Shown one piece after another: positions 12,254 to 26,958 of a DNA stretch of 64,000 bases. Position 1 is the stretch's first letter. Every line of letters starts with the position of its first letter. The stretch covers positions 11,684,646-11,748,645 of the forward strand of contig NC_083649.1 of assembly GCF_963576545.1 (NCBI RefSeq). Direction: 5' to 3'. This stretch comes from Limanda limanda. Lineage: Eukaryota > Chordata > Actinopteri > Pleuronectiformes > Pleuronectidae. Made by a program: the position numbers and the translations under genes. The notes beneath the pieces are model-generated. The model saw only the letters and a program-made list of their open reading frames with translations, searched no databases and had not been told where the DNA came from.

Positions 12254-13429
12254 GTATGTCCACTGTACACACACACACACACTCACAAGCACACATACGC
12301 ACACTCTCAAAAGCACACTCAAATGGTAAAAGCACACAAATATGTGCACTCTCTCCACATAAATATATGGCTGTATTTTTTTTCTTGTTTCTCAAGAGCA
12401 GGTTTCATTTTTCATTGTTTGTGAAATGTTTGTTTGCATATGTAATAGCCTTCTCCTGTGCGTGTGTGTGTGTGTGTGTAGCATCCACGAGTTGCAGTTC
12501 ACTCTCAGGCCAGACAGTGTTGAACTAATGACTGCAGATTAGTCACCATTAACAACCCACACTCGTTAGAATGTTGCCATAATCAGAGGCTCGTTAAAAC
12601 CAGCTACAATTAAACAGTCTGCTCTTTATAGCGCTCCATACTGAAGTCATTAGTGAAATCATCCAGAACACCCAGTTTACTAACACAGACATTGAACACA
12701 CACACACAAACACACACAAATACGCAATGTTGGAAAAGTGTGTCTGATTCCTGACCGGGTTCTTGACTGTGAGAGAGTGTTTTCCTGCTAAATTCAAGAT
12801 CTCCGGCCTGTCTCAGAGGAGAGAAAGGACAAAAACGTGCGTTTGTGTAAGTGTGTGCTTGCTCATTTTGTTCGCACATACACTACATGTGGAAATGGAT
12901 TGAGGTGATGCGATGTCTGGTATTGATCTGCTCAACATGGCTCCATCACACCGTAACGATGACGGCATTCACAGAGAGAGAGACAGACAAATAAAACAGC
13001 TGCTCTATGAGTTATTAGAGGTACGAGACATTTAATGACCTTGGTAATTAACCAAAGATAAAGATGAGGATTTAAGCCTGATCAATGATGATGAAAAAAA
13101 AGAAAAAAACTTGGCATGAATAAATTGTCAGTTTTACAGTCAGTGTCAGGTTCGGGAAAGTTTTAATATTTCCTGTTGAGGACGCAGAGGAAATGTTGAG
13201 TTTTGTGTTTCAGCTGCAGTCATTCAGAATAAAGGAAAGGAAGTTTGAACTTCTTCCAAGACATGGATCCAAATTCTGACACTTTCCCCCCGAAACTTTC
13301 TGGAGGGGCTGAATGTGATGAGGGAACTCTCAAGTCAGTTTCTTCAAATGAGATTGGAGAGATTTTTGGGATTATGTTTTACGCCGGTGTGCTGTAATGA
13401 AAAACATGTGATCTTTACAGCAGAATTAT

Positions 13430-13575
13430 TTGTCAGGTCCCTGCCTCCTGCACGACTCAGTGCTGCACACATTCAGCTGTTGTTGTGAACATGTCTGAGC
13501 CTCAGAATCTCCTGCTGCCTTCTTCATATGCAAACTCAGGAAAATGACCACACCCAATTTTCAGGAGTTTGTGTC
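13430..13575. repeat. Dispersed repeat fragment, copy D
   Basis: AGAATCTCCTGCTGCCTTCT followed by TCATATGCAAACTCAGGAAA matches the right end of the repeat family at 1529 and 39095. Confidence 0.4.
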
Positions 13576-14351
13576 TGTAAATGGCAATAAAATCACCTTC
13601 AGCAACAGGTTGCATACATAAATTCAATAATAACAATATGAAAATCTAAGAAGAAGACATTGGCTGACTAGACGAAGACTTGTGGTACCTGAGCTCATTG
13701 CTAAGTGGTTTTCTGTAAAGTGCAGTCAAACAAAACAACATTTAGCACATTAAATAAGATCATTATGTCAATTGTTAAATAAGTTCTTCGTACAGACAAA
13801 CATACTCTGATTTCTTCCTTTAATATTCTTGAGTCAAAACATTTTTGGTCTGACCCTGAGGCCAGCCGACTGGTAATTGGTCCGTCTGGCATCTAACTGC
13901 TTTTCCTATTGGGCGGCAGTGACCCCCTGTGACCTCGCGATTGGCTGATCGCTTCAACATGTGACCCAGGAAACGCGATCCGTTACTGCGGTTGCCTGAC
14001 CCTGCCTCAAGGTCGACTTGGTTCTGGAAGTCACTGGTGAAAGGTCGCTGGTGATGAAAGCTGATTGGCCGTTGTGGGTTCTCGGTGCTCGAGCTGTGGT
14101 TGCCTCTGGGTGTAAGGACGGAGCAATTAAACACGCTCACGAGAGAACACACGCGATTGTGCAACAACACACACGCACACACAGATGTAAAGACACACAA
14201 AGCCCACACTTGCTTAGAGTCATGTCTTACACAACTTACCACACACACTTTCAAACAGGGGCAGGAGTTGAAAGTAATTGTAAATCAGAGAGATATGAGG
14301 GAAAGATGGTGACTAGTCTGGTAAACAGATGGTCTATCACATAGTCTACAC

Positions 14352-14385
<34 letters not shown>

Positions 14386-14535
14386 ATACACACACGCTGA
14401 GCCGTATGGCTGCTTCATCTGCCTATTGGGAAACATTAACATTCTCTGCATCACACACTCTATATAAACACACAATGTTACAAAGTGACAATCAATAGTT
14501 CGTCTCACACACAGAGACATTACATACGCACATGA

Positions 14536-14536
<1 letters not shown>

Positions 14537-14617
<81 letters not shown>
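14537..14617. repeat. (CA)n microsatellite
   Basis: An 81-bp pure CA tract. A second, shorter tract lies at 14346-14379. Confidence 0.98.
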
Positions 14618-14619
<2 letters not shown>

Positions 14620-16932
14620 ACACACAGAGCCGGTTTATCATCAATGCAGCTGCTTAAAGATCCAAACCTCAGCTGTGAGAAGGAAGTTTTAGTAAAGCTA
14701 AATACGCCTCACAATTTTTTGACTTTTCTCTCTTTTATGAGGAATTTAACTTTCGGTTCCCGACACAACAGGAGACACTGAAAGACCGAAGTACGGAGGG
14801 TGAGACAGCACGAAGACAAAGGAAGAGAGACAGGTCACAAAAGAAAGACCAAAAGAAAGGTGGACTTTTAAAACCAGATTGTAAAGTATTGATCCGCTCC
14901 TAAGTGGATCACACATATACTGACACACATATTCAGACACACACATGTACATACACACATATACAGACGCACGGAGAGTCGCCGAGAGGAGAGGAGCTGG
15001 AGAGAAAGAGATCTCATCTCATAAGGGGAAGAATGAAGCAATAATTCAGTGGTATTGAACTGCTGGCTGGCCAGAGAATCGATCTCACCACACCTCCTCT
15101 CGCCTCCTCCCCCTCCTCCTCTTCTTCTCGTTTTACATCAGCCCTCTTCGTCCTTTCACCCACATGGCCTCTCTTTATTTCCCCTCGTCCTCCCTTGCCC
15201 ACCCTCTCCTCTCTTCCTTGCACTCTTTTGTTTAAAGGCTGCCAAATGATGACAAGAGAAATATCGCTGTTGTATAATAAATCTCAGACACACAGCTTCA
15301 ACACAGACGATATTTTTGTTCCCGATTTCGCCATGCCTCTTTCGCACACAACCCCCCCTCCCTCCTTCCCTCTGCTTTTCCTCTGTCTCCCTCCTCTCTT
15401 CACATTTTTATTGTGAAACAGGAGTGGAGGGTCCGTCCTCATGAAACTTCTATGAGTATTGATCCGCAGGCAGCACTGGCCTCTGAAAGGAAGAGCGAGG
15501 GGTGGAGGAGGAGTGATGGAAGAACGGAGGGTTGGATGAAAGTGGCAGAAGGTGTAGTTAAGAAAGGGGGGGTGGGGGGGCTGAGCAGAACAGAGGGAGG
15601 CGTGAGGAGGGGGGAGGTAAAGGAGAGCAGGAGGGGTTCATGCTGGGATGCTTTCATGGGGAGCAGGGTGGCAGGATGAGTTGAGATGAAACAGGTTCAG
15701 GCTTCATGTCGGCTGAGGTGTCCCTGGTAGTTGTTTTCCAACAGTGATGCTTGCAGCTGTCAGGAAACTTACATGGAATGGAACCATTTTATTTTTTCCT
15801 TTTGTTTGCGAGTGTTCACCGTGCATCCCTCAGGAAACTAGTGTGTGAGACACATACAATGTGACCCCTTGGATTTTTAACTTGTGACAATCTGTTCACA
15901 ATGTGTTTCTGTTAAATTTCTTTTTATGTAACTCAGTGTTGTTGCTGCTGCCTTTCTTGGCCAGGACAATCTTGAAAAATAGCTCTCAGTGGGGAGTCCC
16001 TGGTGGAATACATAAATGTTCTTCATGATGTTAGCATGTAGCTCAAAATACTCTCACAGGGTTGCCAGGCCGGTTGTAAATTCTTACGGCTCTATTTTAA
16101 CAATCTAAGCACCTGGTCTAAAGCACACGGAGAAAGCGCACTTGGCAATGCTCACTTGCTCCATGGCAGATTTATATGATAGAGATGGATGATGTGTCAC
16201 AAGCAGTGTTCACATGTTGTGAGCCCATCTATGTAGGCTCAGATTGATAATCCACTCTTTAAATAGTGAAATGTTGCTACAATTACTTCAAACCAGCTTT
16301 ATTCGGTCAATCGCACAATTGCAAGACCAATGCACCAACAATTTGCTTAGACATTAGGTTGCCACTTATTAAATATACTACACTTACTACAGCTCAACAT
16401 TGTGGACGATGGATAAGGAAAGGTTGTCTGTGTTTGTCTGAAACCAGCAAAGACACTTTGACGCATTGTGCTGGAAATCACTTTTTTGCCAGGTGTAAGA
16501 TAATACCTCTTGTAAAAAAGACCACTTTACTTTTACCTCCTCAGCACAATGGCCAGTGGATGTTGAGATACTGTATATTCTGTGCTGGAGAGAATTCTTT
16601 TTTATTTTCCATGCAAACCAGCAACTCTTTACAACTCTTTCTATCCCTCCTGAAGGGTTGGAGACGGGTGCATTTGGTTTTGGAAGCTGTTGTTACGGTT
16701 GCCTTTTTAATCAATTGCATGGTTTTCTGCTGATACTGATACTATTTCTGTTCCAGTGCGGAAAGGAATCATTTAAGAAACCCGACCTTTTGGCTCCAAA
16801 GTACACACACGTACAACAGATCTACACAAAGCCATCGACAACATGTTGTTCTATTAATAAAGGGTCCGTTGGAGACACTTAAGACCTTAGGGATCCAAAC
16901 CACACAAAGTCATCCTGTTGTATACGTGTCCT

Positions 16933-16972
<40 letters not shown>

Positions 16973-17250
16973 TCTGTGTGTGTTATATTAGAGTTGGCAT
17001 CGGTTAAATGTCTCCAGAGATGCAAACAGTGTGGATCTGACACTGGCAGTTAATTCTGACAGTTGATATCCCACCGACTGTAAGGCAGCTGTTTTTGTCG
17101 TTTTGTTTTTCTCAACCATAACTGGGTTTATTTTTTTCTTCCTTCCTTTCTTTGGATGGTTTAACATATGCTCCCTTTCTCCTCTCCTCCTTCACTTACC
17201 TCTCCTCTCACCTGAATCCCTCCTCTCATCTCATCTCCTCTCCTCTCCTC

Positions 17251-17397
17251 TTCTCTTCTCTTCTCTTCTCTTCTCTTCTCTTCTCTTCTCTTCTCTTCTC
17301 TTCTCTTCTCTTCTCTTCTCTTCTCTTCTCTTCTCTTCTCTTCTCTTCTCTTCTCTTCTCTTCTCTTCTCTTCTCTTCTCTTCTCTTCTCTTCTCTT
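17251..17397. repeat. (TTCTC)n pentanucleotide tract, about 29 units
   Basis: An essentially perfect TTCTC array, preceded by 20-25 bases of related CTCCT/CTCAT units from about 17222. It is a strictly polypyrimidine (+) / polypurine (-) mirror-repeat type tract. Open frames over it are artefacts. Confidence 0.98.
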
Positions 17398-17741
17398 GTG
17401 TTGATGCATTTATCACATGTGAATCATAAAATCATAATCTTAAGCAATATGTTTCCTTGGAGCAGGGGGGAAAGTATTGTTCCTGACAGTTTCACATCTG
17501 GTATTTTTACAGCTCACAATTTATGAACTTATACTGCTAACAAATTATGTGGTTTCGGACACAACACAAACCAGAAAATTGGGTGTGTGATGTGATAATA
17601 AAACAGACTTACATATAAAAACCACACACTCATGTGCTAAAAGAAACAAAAAAAAAAACACAGAGGACATTCAGCTGCAAGTAATTTATGAAAGCTGGAT
17701 GTGGAAAGTACCAAATATCACTCCAGCTGCACACTTGGACA

Positions 17742-17877
<136 letters not shown>

Positions 17878-18049
17878 TTGCACTGAAGCACTCGCGCGCA
17901 CACACGCACACAAACACAGAGAAGCACAAACGCACACAACTTGTAGACCCCACACGTACATCTCTTACCTCCATATTTCTCTCCCTCTCTCTCTCTCTCC
18001 TACTCACACACACCTTAGGTTCAACAATAGGGTGAAGACACGTATAAAT

Positions 18050-18082
<33 letters not shown>

Positions 18083-19923
18083 ATACTCATCACACTGACT
18101 GACGGAGCTTTCAGAGCTCAAGTTGATTGACGTGTTGATTGGATAAAGACTGTAGAAGAATGTAATTGCAACATTAAAGTGAACTCTAAACGTTCTTTAA
18201 AGCCCTTTAGATTATACCTGCACTATTATCATCATACTGATGCTTTTGACACCGTTACCTACTCCACCGGGTCTCTCCATCTCTGAACATTTATATGTTG
18301 CATTAAACCATCACACGGCTGCTCCCACCGATCCCTACTGTTAAACAGCAGCACTTGAGTATGTCATTGTACTTTCACCATGGAAGTCATTTGAGTACTT
18401 TATATATTTTGTTGACTTTCGTAATCCATAATGTTTCCAACAGTCTTCAAACCCAGAAAAATGGAGCGAGGACAGGAGAGAGAGTCCTGATTTTGTTGAG
18501 TGGCTAGGTGTCCCTGGGAGTGAGGGAGCAAGCCGATTTGCTGATGCGGAGTGGACGGGCTGTTTTTTTTTCTTATTGTTTAGATTGAAATTGCATTCTT
18601 CACATTTAATGGTAAACTATATCCTGAGTTGCAGCCGGCGGTTGAGTGCTCCGGTTTAGGAGAATCTCCACACAGGAGTTGTTGAAAGATGTGCTTTTCT
18701 CTCTGCAACACTTTTCCAGCAAGATTTCCTATTCACAGCTTCTCATTCACAAACCCTCCTCCCTAAAACACAGGCTTCTGTCGCCTCCTCCAGATCGTGC
18801 TGAGCAGGCTCATTATTTTTCAACACGGAAAAAGCCTAAACAGAATCTCACTAAATAGGACGTTATCCTTTCTCCTCATTCCTCAACCCACCAGTCCCTG
18901 CACCCCCCTGCTGACTGGAACAGATGTTGATGTTCTGTATCTGTATCTAAAGTGTGAACTATCACATTTTAATACCTTTACTCTGCTTCAACACTAGTTT
19001 TCAAATGAGGATACTGTTGCTTAAAACAAGAATCTTGCGTCAGATATCTTGTTTCCCAGCTGAAACTGCTGAGACAGGGAGCCTGGTGAGCTGGAACACT
19101 TTACTATTGTTGGTTGATTCATGTTCACAATCATCAGCTTTAGCTTTCTGTTGTTTTGCATCAACTGGATGTTTAAACAGACATGTTAGATTAAATATGA
19201 AATCCAATCCCCAGGGAATCTGCATATTTTTATGTTTTTCTCTCCAAGGGGCAAGAGTCAGTTTTCTCTTTTCCCATCAACGCTTACTGGTCAGTGTCTC
19301 CTTCCCCCAGTGCTGTATTTTACATTATATGACACTGTTGGGAATTGGTTGAAAACGCCATTAAAGAGGTTAAGGGTGCAAAAACAAAGTTGAAGCTTCA
19401 AGAAAGAGCAGATGGCGGAATGGAAAATCTTACCACACATGTTTACCCTTCACTGAGGCAAAAAGGAGGGAGCAGCAAATAGGACACAACATCCTTTTGG
19501 TAACAGGAAGTGGGAAATATCTTCGAATGTGGCAATAACCAATATCAGATAGTGTCCACCACAGCTAATGCCTTATTTTCCCATTTTAAAGGAAGTGAAA
19601 AATAAACAAATCTATATACACATTTAGTATATCAAATGTTGGATCTACTTAATTGCATTATAAACCAGCTTACTCTGGTACCGCTTATTTAGGTAGTTGT
19701 TGGTGATACAATCTACTCTGTGGGTTTTTACAAGAGGTGGCACTTTGGACACTGTTCATTTTAGGAGAAAATAATGTCGACCGACGGCAGAAAAGTGACT
19801 TTCTTTGCTGGAACTTTTTACGTCGCATCCTCCCCAGCATGACATCACCTCCGAACAGGCACCGTTTTCTAGACTTACTCAGGAAGTGCCTCTCTCATGA
19901 GATCTGTCTGTTATAAACAATAA

Positions 19924-20223
<300 letters not shown>

Positions 20224-20580
20224 TAAATTCAAAACACTAAGAACAAAACAATTATGCGTTTATGTGTTCCGTGTGGGTCTTGTTTGTGTTATTTTTGAAT
20301 TTCTCAGCCGAATACGTGTTTTCAAATCTCTGGTGGCTCGTGTTTCTACCTCTCTGTGAACTCTGCGTGTGCGAGCTGCTTAACCCTCGTTTGGAGGGTG
20401 AGTGTTTGAATCGTCTCCAGATCAGAAAGTCATATCTGATTATTTGTTTAACAGCTGGAGATCAAGCAGAGCGTTTAAAGGATCCGCAGATGTAAACAAT
20501 TAGCACCAAAAGATGAGCTCGGCTTTGAAAACGAAAACCCTGTCATGTTGATCTGTACATGCAGAGGGGACTCTTTCAAA

Positions 20581-20593
20581 GTGTGTGTGTGTG

Positions 20594-20657
<64 letters not shown>
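20581..20657. repeat. (GT)n microsatellite
   Basis: A 77-bp GT tract with one GC step. Confidence 0.97.
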
Positions 20658-20659
<2 letters not shown>

Positions 20660-20719
20660 CGTGCAGGCTCACCACGTTCACTTTAAACTTGGGTAAGAAT
20701 CTGGGTGGGTGGGGTCACG

Positions 20720-20960
20720 ACCTTTTCAAAAACAGCTGCTTTCGATTGGCTCCTCATGCCCACTGGAGCTGATCCAGGATTGGCTGCCTCTGCTGTGACA
20801 TCATCAAGGCCTGGGCGCTGGTCACGATGCAATGATGTGGTGATGCTGCGATGTCATCGCGGCCGTGCCGACACCGTGGCTCCTGCACATGTGTTAGCAA
20901 TCATTAGTAATGTAGATGCGCATTATCACCGTGGGAACCGCACATCACACACCCTCCGCA
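20720..20960. promoter_or_regulatory. Candidate intronic regulatory block
   Basis: A GC-richer, non-repetitive block. It has repeated GACATCATC/GATGTCATCG elements (ATF/CREB-like), two CGATTGGC/GGATTGGCT elements (CCAAT-like on the reverse strand), and CGTGGGAA at 20930-20937, matching the RBPJ (Notch effector) consensus. The role is inferred from motifs only. Confidence 0.22.
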
Positions 20961-22323
20961 CCTCAAGTGTGGCTGAAGTTTGTGGATCATCATAAACGTT
21001 TATTGTTCTCACTTGTTTACAGTGGACGTTACTGTACGTTACAAAGTGTTTAGCCTCGGACGTTAATGAGCCCGTTGCTGTTTAAATGCTGTTATTAAAA
21101 CTTAGAGTCAAGTTGTGAAACTGGACAAACACTCAGGGTTTGTGGCTTCACTATAATGAGGAAAATTGGGTGTTTTAGACTGTTGGAACATTTTACGGTG
21201 TCTTTTTAGGACTGATTACAAATGGTTACAACAGGGAATTTTTCAATCATAATTTTTGCAGATTAGGTAAGAAGTAGTTAATCGTTGTAGTGTGGTAAAA
21301 GCAGAGTTTCAGAGTTATTGCGTCCATGTTGGCCGATTCAGCGACTCTCTTGCCAGTGTTCAGAGCCAGTGCAGGAAGCCTGAGGGCTACAACTATAAGA
21401 CCTGTTTTAATAATCAATGAATTTAATACTATTCTCACACTTCATTTATTACATTTTGGTTTGTGAAATAAAACTAAAACTGTGATGTCAAACTTTTTAT
21501 ACCCAAACAAATATCTTGGTTTTCCGACCAGCCGAATGCAGATATTTTGTTTTTGAAAGTGTCACCTTGCAGCTATAGTACCATCAAATATTTTGCATTT
21601 TCGATATTTTGTTTGTTGATTGATTGAAATAATGATTGGCACGTAATTGTTGCCCAGTGAAATCATCATTTAACTGACCTTTTGTTGCAGATGATGTTTG
21701 TCTTTTTGGTTTTTCGAGCAGAGACAAAGAGGTCGACATTATGTTGCCACATGTGACTCATGAGAGTTTGCATCCTCTCACTAATCTGCAATTAAAGTTG
21801 ATTTCATTATTTTACTATAACCAGCATCATTAACCAGATCATTTGATTTCATAACCGTAAATAGCCAGAATATGCCCTGTATTTGCCGCATCCATGTTCT
21901 TTAACCATTACCATGGATCATCAGCCCTATTATAAGCAACATGATCATCACACAAGATATTTTCAGACAAATCTACAATGAGAACTATCAGGTTGCACTG
22001 AGAAGCTGCATGCACTGATCAGGTATCAGATCCAACCAAAGGACAACAGAGAGGTTAATCAGAGCCAAACATGGGGGAGGACTATTGATCTGTAAACACA
22101 TTGTGCAGGAGATGAAAAACAGACTTTAACAGTTCAACTTCTAGAGGAAACCAAATCTCCTGAGAAACTACAAAAGACAATGAGTGACAAAGAAATTTGG
22201 ATTCTCTTACACATTTGTACCTGTTTCTCTGTGTGTGTGTGTGTGTGTGCATTGCTGGGTAATTCATCATTGTGCAGACTAGTGGTTGATCGAACCGTGA
22301 GACTTTATTACTGCTGCCCACCA

Positions 22324-22360
<37 letters not shown>

Positions 22361-22446
22361 ATATGGGAGGGGCGGTGATAGTTTTGTTTGGCGCCACACA
22401 CACACTTGCCTGCTCGTCACAAGTATTGATCAGCCCTCATAATGAA

Positions 22447-22562
22447 GATAACAGACAAGACAACAGGCCGACAACAGACAGACAGAAGGACTGACAGACA
22501 ACAGACTGACAACAGACACACAGACAGACAAACAGGCAGACGACAGATAGACTGACAGACGG
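22447..22562. repeat. Degenerate ACAGACAG-type minisatellite
   Basis: Imperfect tandem arrangement of ACAGACAG, ACAACAGAC and CTGACAGAC units over about 115 bp. Confidence 0.85.
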
Positions 22563-25255
22563 GGCAGTGGAGTGTATGAGAGGATTACCAGTGGACAGCC
22601 GATTCTATAATTGTTCAGTGAACATTCAGGGGATTTTGCTGGCCACACACACACACACACACACACCAGTATTCAGCTGCCACTTTATGTCACAATGATC
22701 TCTTAAGCCTTCATCCAAGTACACATACAGTTACTGTAGAAAGTGATTTACACCATGATGCCTGGAGACTGTTTTCACTGTCCAGTTTAAACTATAACGG
22801 AACCCTTTGAGCAATGAGGGCTGCTGTGCTGCCCCAGAAACACTCTGTCAGACCAGTAGCTTCTCAGTACAATCAAGAGTGAATATTGGTTCAGAATTGA
22901 ATAATTCTGACTTTTGAATCTTGACAAATTCTTCAGTTTTGTCAAAAATCTGAAAACGTTTGATAATCAAGAACCTATACAGCAGTTTTTATACTCTGGT
23001 CTAATCACCCGTGAGGAAAATCTGTCTGAAACGGAGAGAAGAAGAAGCAGAAACATGTCTGTGGCTGCACAAAGAAATCAATCGCTCCTCTTGGTTTGCA
23101 CTGCAGCAGAAAAATTAGGACAAAAACAGCCTTAAAAAACAGTCAAGGTCTTCTCATTGTTTTAACTTATCTTGGCACGAATTTCATTCCTGCGATTGTG
23201 TTTTTACAAGCATTTCCTATTTTATAGTGTTGCCACTGGTATTAAAGGTAGAAAATGTGTTTACTTGACAAGAACAAGCTTCAGGTTTTAGTCATTTGAA
23301 AAAACTCAGAAAACTCAGTGGCAGCACTATTTTGGCAGTATGAACAAAATATTTTATGTATTAAAGGAATGATTGTATTTGGAACTGTCTTCATTCGGTG
23401 GTTCGGTTTGGTTCAGGTTGAGGTCAGGATGAGATCTGCTTACTGATCAGCTCTGGTAGTGAAGGAGTCTTGGTTGGGAAGGTTGACCAGTATGTGTCAC
23501 CGCCATCAGACTGGTGACTTCCTTTGTGACTCACTCAGCCGACATCGCTATGCGACTCATTTTGATGTCATGCATCACACTGAGGTCAGCACCGGCGTGT
23601 ATGAGTAATCCTGGTGATGCATGAACATACAGACGTGAAACCATGGAACTCTCTTTCTCTCTTCACTCAATCAGCAGTGAGTGTGTGTGTGTGTGTGTGT
23701 GCGCGCGCAGATCAATACTTTTAATTATGTGGGCGTGTGTGATTGGCCCCACATCCCTCCTTGGCCTCATGTTAAGTATGACATCATCCCTGTGCGAGGT
23801 GTGACCCTGCATGTACAGCATCCCTAATGGGACATTAGAAGCGGATCAAGGGGCTAATGTACCAGCATTAAGGAAGAATAAGTCGTGTGTGTCATGTCTG
23901 TGCCGCCCTGGCACACGCATGTTACACACACATCTGACCCACAGAGAGTCTGCTCAGCGGTTTCCAGTGGTCCTAATGCATATGACATATGGGTGTGTTT
24001 GATGTATGATTATCACCCTAGAAATGGTCAGAACAGTAAAAGCACCTCGACACCTCCTGCCGACAGACCTGTCTTTTCTTCCATGTTTCCTTATTTCTTT
24101 CTGCGTCTGACTGTGTTTGTAAGAGTGAAAATGAAATGAGAGACAAGTGCCTGTCAGGCGTATATTCCATAAATATTTGACAGCCGACAAAGACGATGTA
24201 GGACGATCACATGAATCAAGGCAAACATTAGAGATTACAGCTTTAAAATCATTTTTTATTGCAGTAATTAGAAGAATCAAAGAAAGGACGCAAATCGGTG
24301 ATTAAAAACAAAAGTGCTTCAAAGCCAGTTTCCATCACTGTCATAATTCATCATCATCCACTGTAAACCAAGGAAGCAGGTGACTGATCTGCACGTCATC
24401 ATGCAAACACATAGACATCAAGGGTTTAACGCAAATAAGTTCACTGACAGCACTTTATTTACCGGTGTAGCTTAAGTTTGATATTTTGTTTATATCTAGC
24501 ACAGATATTCTTTGGCATATTATAAAAGGGGAGAGAGAGAGAGTGGGTAAAACATGCAGTAGGAGGACATGTTAGAACTGAGCCTGCGACTGCTTTAGGT
24601 CTCAAGCCTCCTGGGGCGACCAGCAGATCACCTCGTGGTGCAGGTGTCCCACATAGTTCAACTAATGAATCTCAGGCAGATCATACAGCTGTCCAATCTC
24701 AACAAGAAGCATTCAAATCTGTAAGTTGAAGTCACCATAGGATGTGGTTTGAGACTAATTCCTGCCAGATGTTGAAAAGATATAATACATCTGTCCCACC
24801 ATGATCACACTAATGAGATGGGATCAGAGATGCATATTCATCTAGTAGAGTATTGCTGTTGTTTTAACAGTTTTCAAAGACGATACTTCATAAGTTTAAG
24901 ACAGATCTGCAATGACACCTTTAGCCTCATTCATATACAAAATGCAGCTGGACATATTAAGCGGCAGGTAATCTGGCGAACAATGCTTTCTTATTTACAG
25001 AGGCAACCTGAGAGAGATTAATAAGGCGATGCGAGGAGCCGTGTGTCCAATTATGAAAGACGTAAGCAGGCACAGTATTCAGAGTGCATCGATCCCAGCA
25101 GTCGCAGGCTTTGAGTGATGTCGTGTCTGCAGACCTGATAATGATGATGTTACCAGCGGATCATCTTTCCTTCCCGTTTATCAGCTACTGCCTTACAGGA
25201 ACCGCTCGAACAGCCAGGATCAGGTTTCTGTGAGTGTTAGTGTTATAGTGTTAGG

Positions 25256-25259
<4 letters not shown>

Positions 25260-25345
<86 letters not shown>
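25260..25345. repeat. (GT)n microsatellite
   Basis: An 86-bp nearly pure GT tract following a short GTGTTA-type degenerate stretch. Confidence 0.98.
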
Positions 25346-25346
<1 letters not shown>

Positions 25347-25517
25347 TGCATGCATGTGAGTGTGTGGGTGAGAGTGTGTGAGCTGCTTAGCTCAACAGCC
25401 TTATAATGAGAGGTTAACAGAGAGCCAGCCTGGCTGTAATAATGTGTAAAAGATTGAATTTAGCACCATGGACAGGCACACTAAAACTGCTGACTGGCTG
25501 TGTGACCTCACATATCA

Positions 25518-25518
<1 letters not shown>

Positions 25519-25595
<77 letters not shown>

Positions 25596-25660
25596 CGATG
25601 GAGAGGCAATATGTTCCACCAGGCACAAACTCACAGGAGAGCGCACAGGCAGTCATCCAT

Positions 25661-25722
<62 letters not shown>
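25519..25722. repeat. Inverted pair of microsatellites: (CA)n, spacer, (GT)n
   Basis: A pure CA tract (25519-25594) is followed by about 68 bp of unique sequence and then a pure GT tract (25663-25722). The two are complementary, so one strand could fold into a stem of up to about 60 bp. Confidence 0.97.
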
Positions 25723-25723
<1 letters not shown>

Positions 25724-26787
25724 ACACAGTGCAGGTTAATACTGTGAAGCACAGAGTAATTTTCTCTCTGTCGCCGGGCGGCCTCACACTGTGGAAACGA
25801 CAACACATTAACTGTTAAACAAGACACCTTAGACCCCGGGGTGGGAGCCGAGCGAAAGAGGGAAAGATCGAGAGAGTGGGCGGTCGAGGAAGAGAGGAGA
25901 AACAATAAAGAGGCTGAGAAAAAAGAGGGAGTACTGTTGATGTGTTTGTGGGCTTGGGGAAATAAGTGAGACAATTCCCGACGTGGAGGCAAAGCAGGGG
26001 GAAGGGAGTGGTGGCGAGAGAGGTGAAAATGGGTCGAGGGAGCAGAGGAGCCTGGGTAGAGAACAGACAGAGATGAGAAAATTGAGTGGGAAGATTAAAA
26101 CACAACTTCCAGGAATAATTAATAACCCTTTCCATCACTGGAGGTGAATAGAAATGAAAGAACTGTCACAGTGGGGCACAGCCAGGTCTTCTTGCGACTA
26201 AGTTCTTCACCTCTACTTCGTTTTTTACTATAATAAAACACAATATGAGAAAATAAGAACTGTTAAAGGATTGTCTAGACTGTCACAGCAACAGAGCAGC
26301 TCAGGACAAGAACTGCCCACATGTGATCAGATATACGAACAGCAATGCACAGGAGAAGATCCCACTGAGCATTTCAGATTCACTTCAGAGTATATTTTAA
26401 ATACCTGTCACTTTGAGATGTCACAAAGACGCATAAAAGCACTCGACTTGACAGCAGATTATTTCCCTTTAAAAGGAGTGAAGAGCAATTTGTTTATCAT
26501 GAATAGACGGTGAAACGGATGCCGGTTGATGTCGTGTTGGGGGGGCAGGGAAAGAGAGGAAAGAGAGATTGCACATTGTTTTAAATCACTTTTGTGTCGT
26601 TCTTTGAAATCGGCCTGCCTGTGTGTCTGAAAGCTGTATCTAACACATTGGTGAATTATAACTTAGATTTATTTGTCAAACTTCTGACCCCCGAGACGAA
26701 ACAAGAGGAAGAGCACAAGAAAGCTACTTGTGATTTTGGCCTAAGAACTGAAGCAAACTCTTTATCTTCTCCTTCATCTGTTCTCAG

Positions 26788-26853
26788 GAGGTTATTCTGA
26801 AGAGAGCAGCCGACCTGGTGGAAGCTCTCTATGGTTTGCCCCATAACAACCAG
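26788..26853 (+). CDS. EBF1-like exon: duplicated helix 2 (vertebrate-type extra helix)
   Basis: It encodes [20 protein letters not shown] then NQ, exactly 22 codons in phase 0 at both ends. It is paralogous to the start of the next exon ([16 protein letters not shown]). This reflects the known vertebrate duplication of helix 2 in COE proteins. The acceptor is TTCTCAG (AG 26786-26787) and the donor GTAATG from 26854. Because the exon is symmetrical, skipping it would keep the frame and remove one helix. A CAGGAG acceptor could also drop the first Glu, though GAG acceptors are weak. The intron to the next exon is only 105 bp (26854-26958). Confidence 0.96.
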
Positions 26854-26958
26854 GTAATGAGCAGATATATACACGGAAAGAGGACGGAGTGTGAAAGCAT
26901 GTATACGTTAATTCTCATTTCAATAATTATTCTTTTTTGTTTTTCCCCGATCCTGCAG

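Noticed and set aside
16266..16882. Two overlapping frames of 155 and 108 residues
   Set aside because: No domain, no splice support, and they lie in probably repeat-derived intron sequence.
17103..17526. Ser-Leu-Leu-Phe repeat frame of 108-124 residues and its Arg/Glu-rich antisense
   Set aside because: It is the TTCTC pentamer tract read in different frames.
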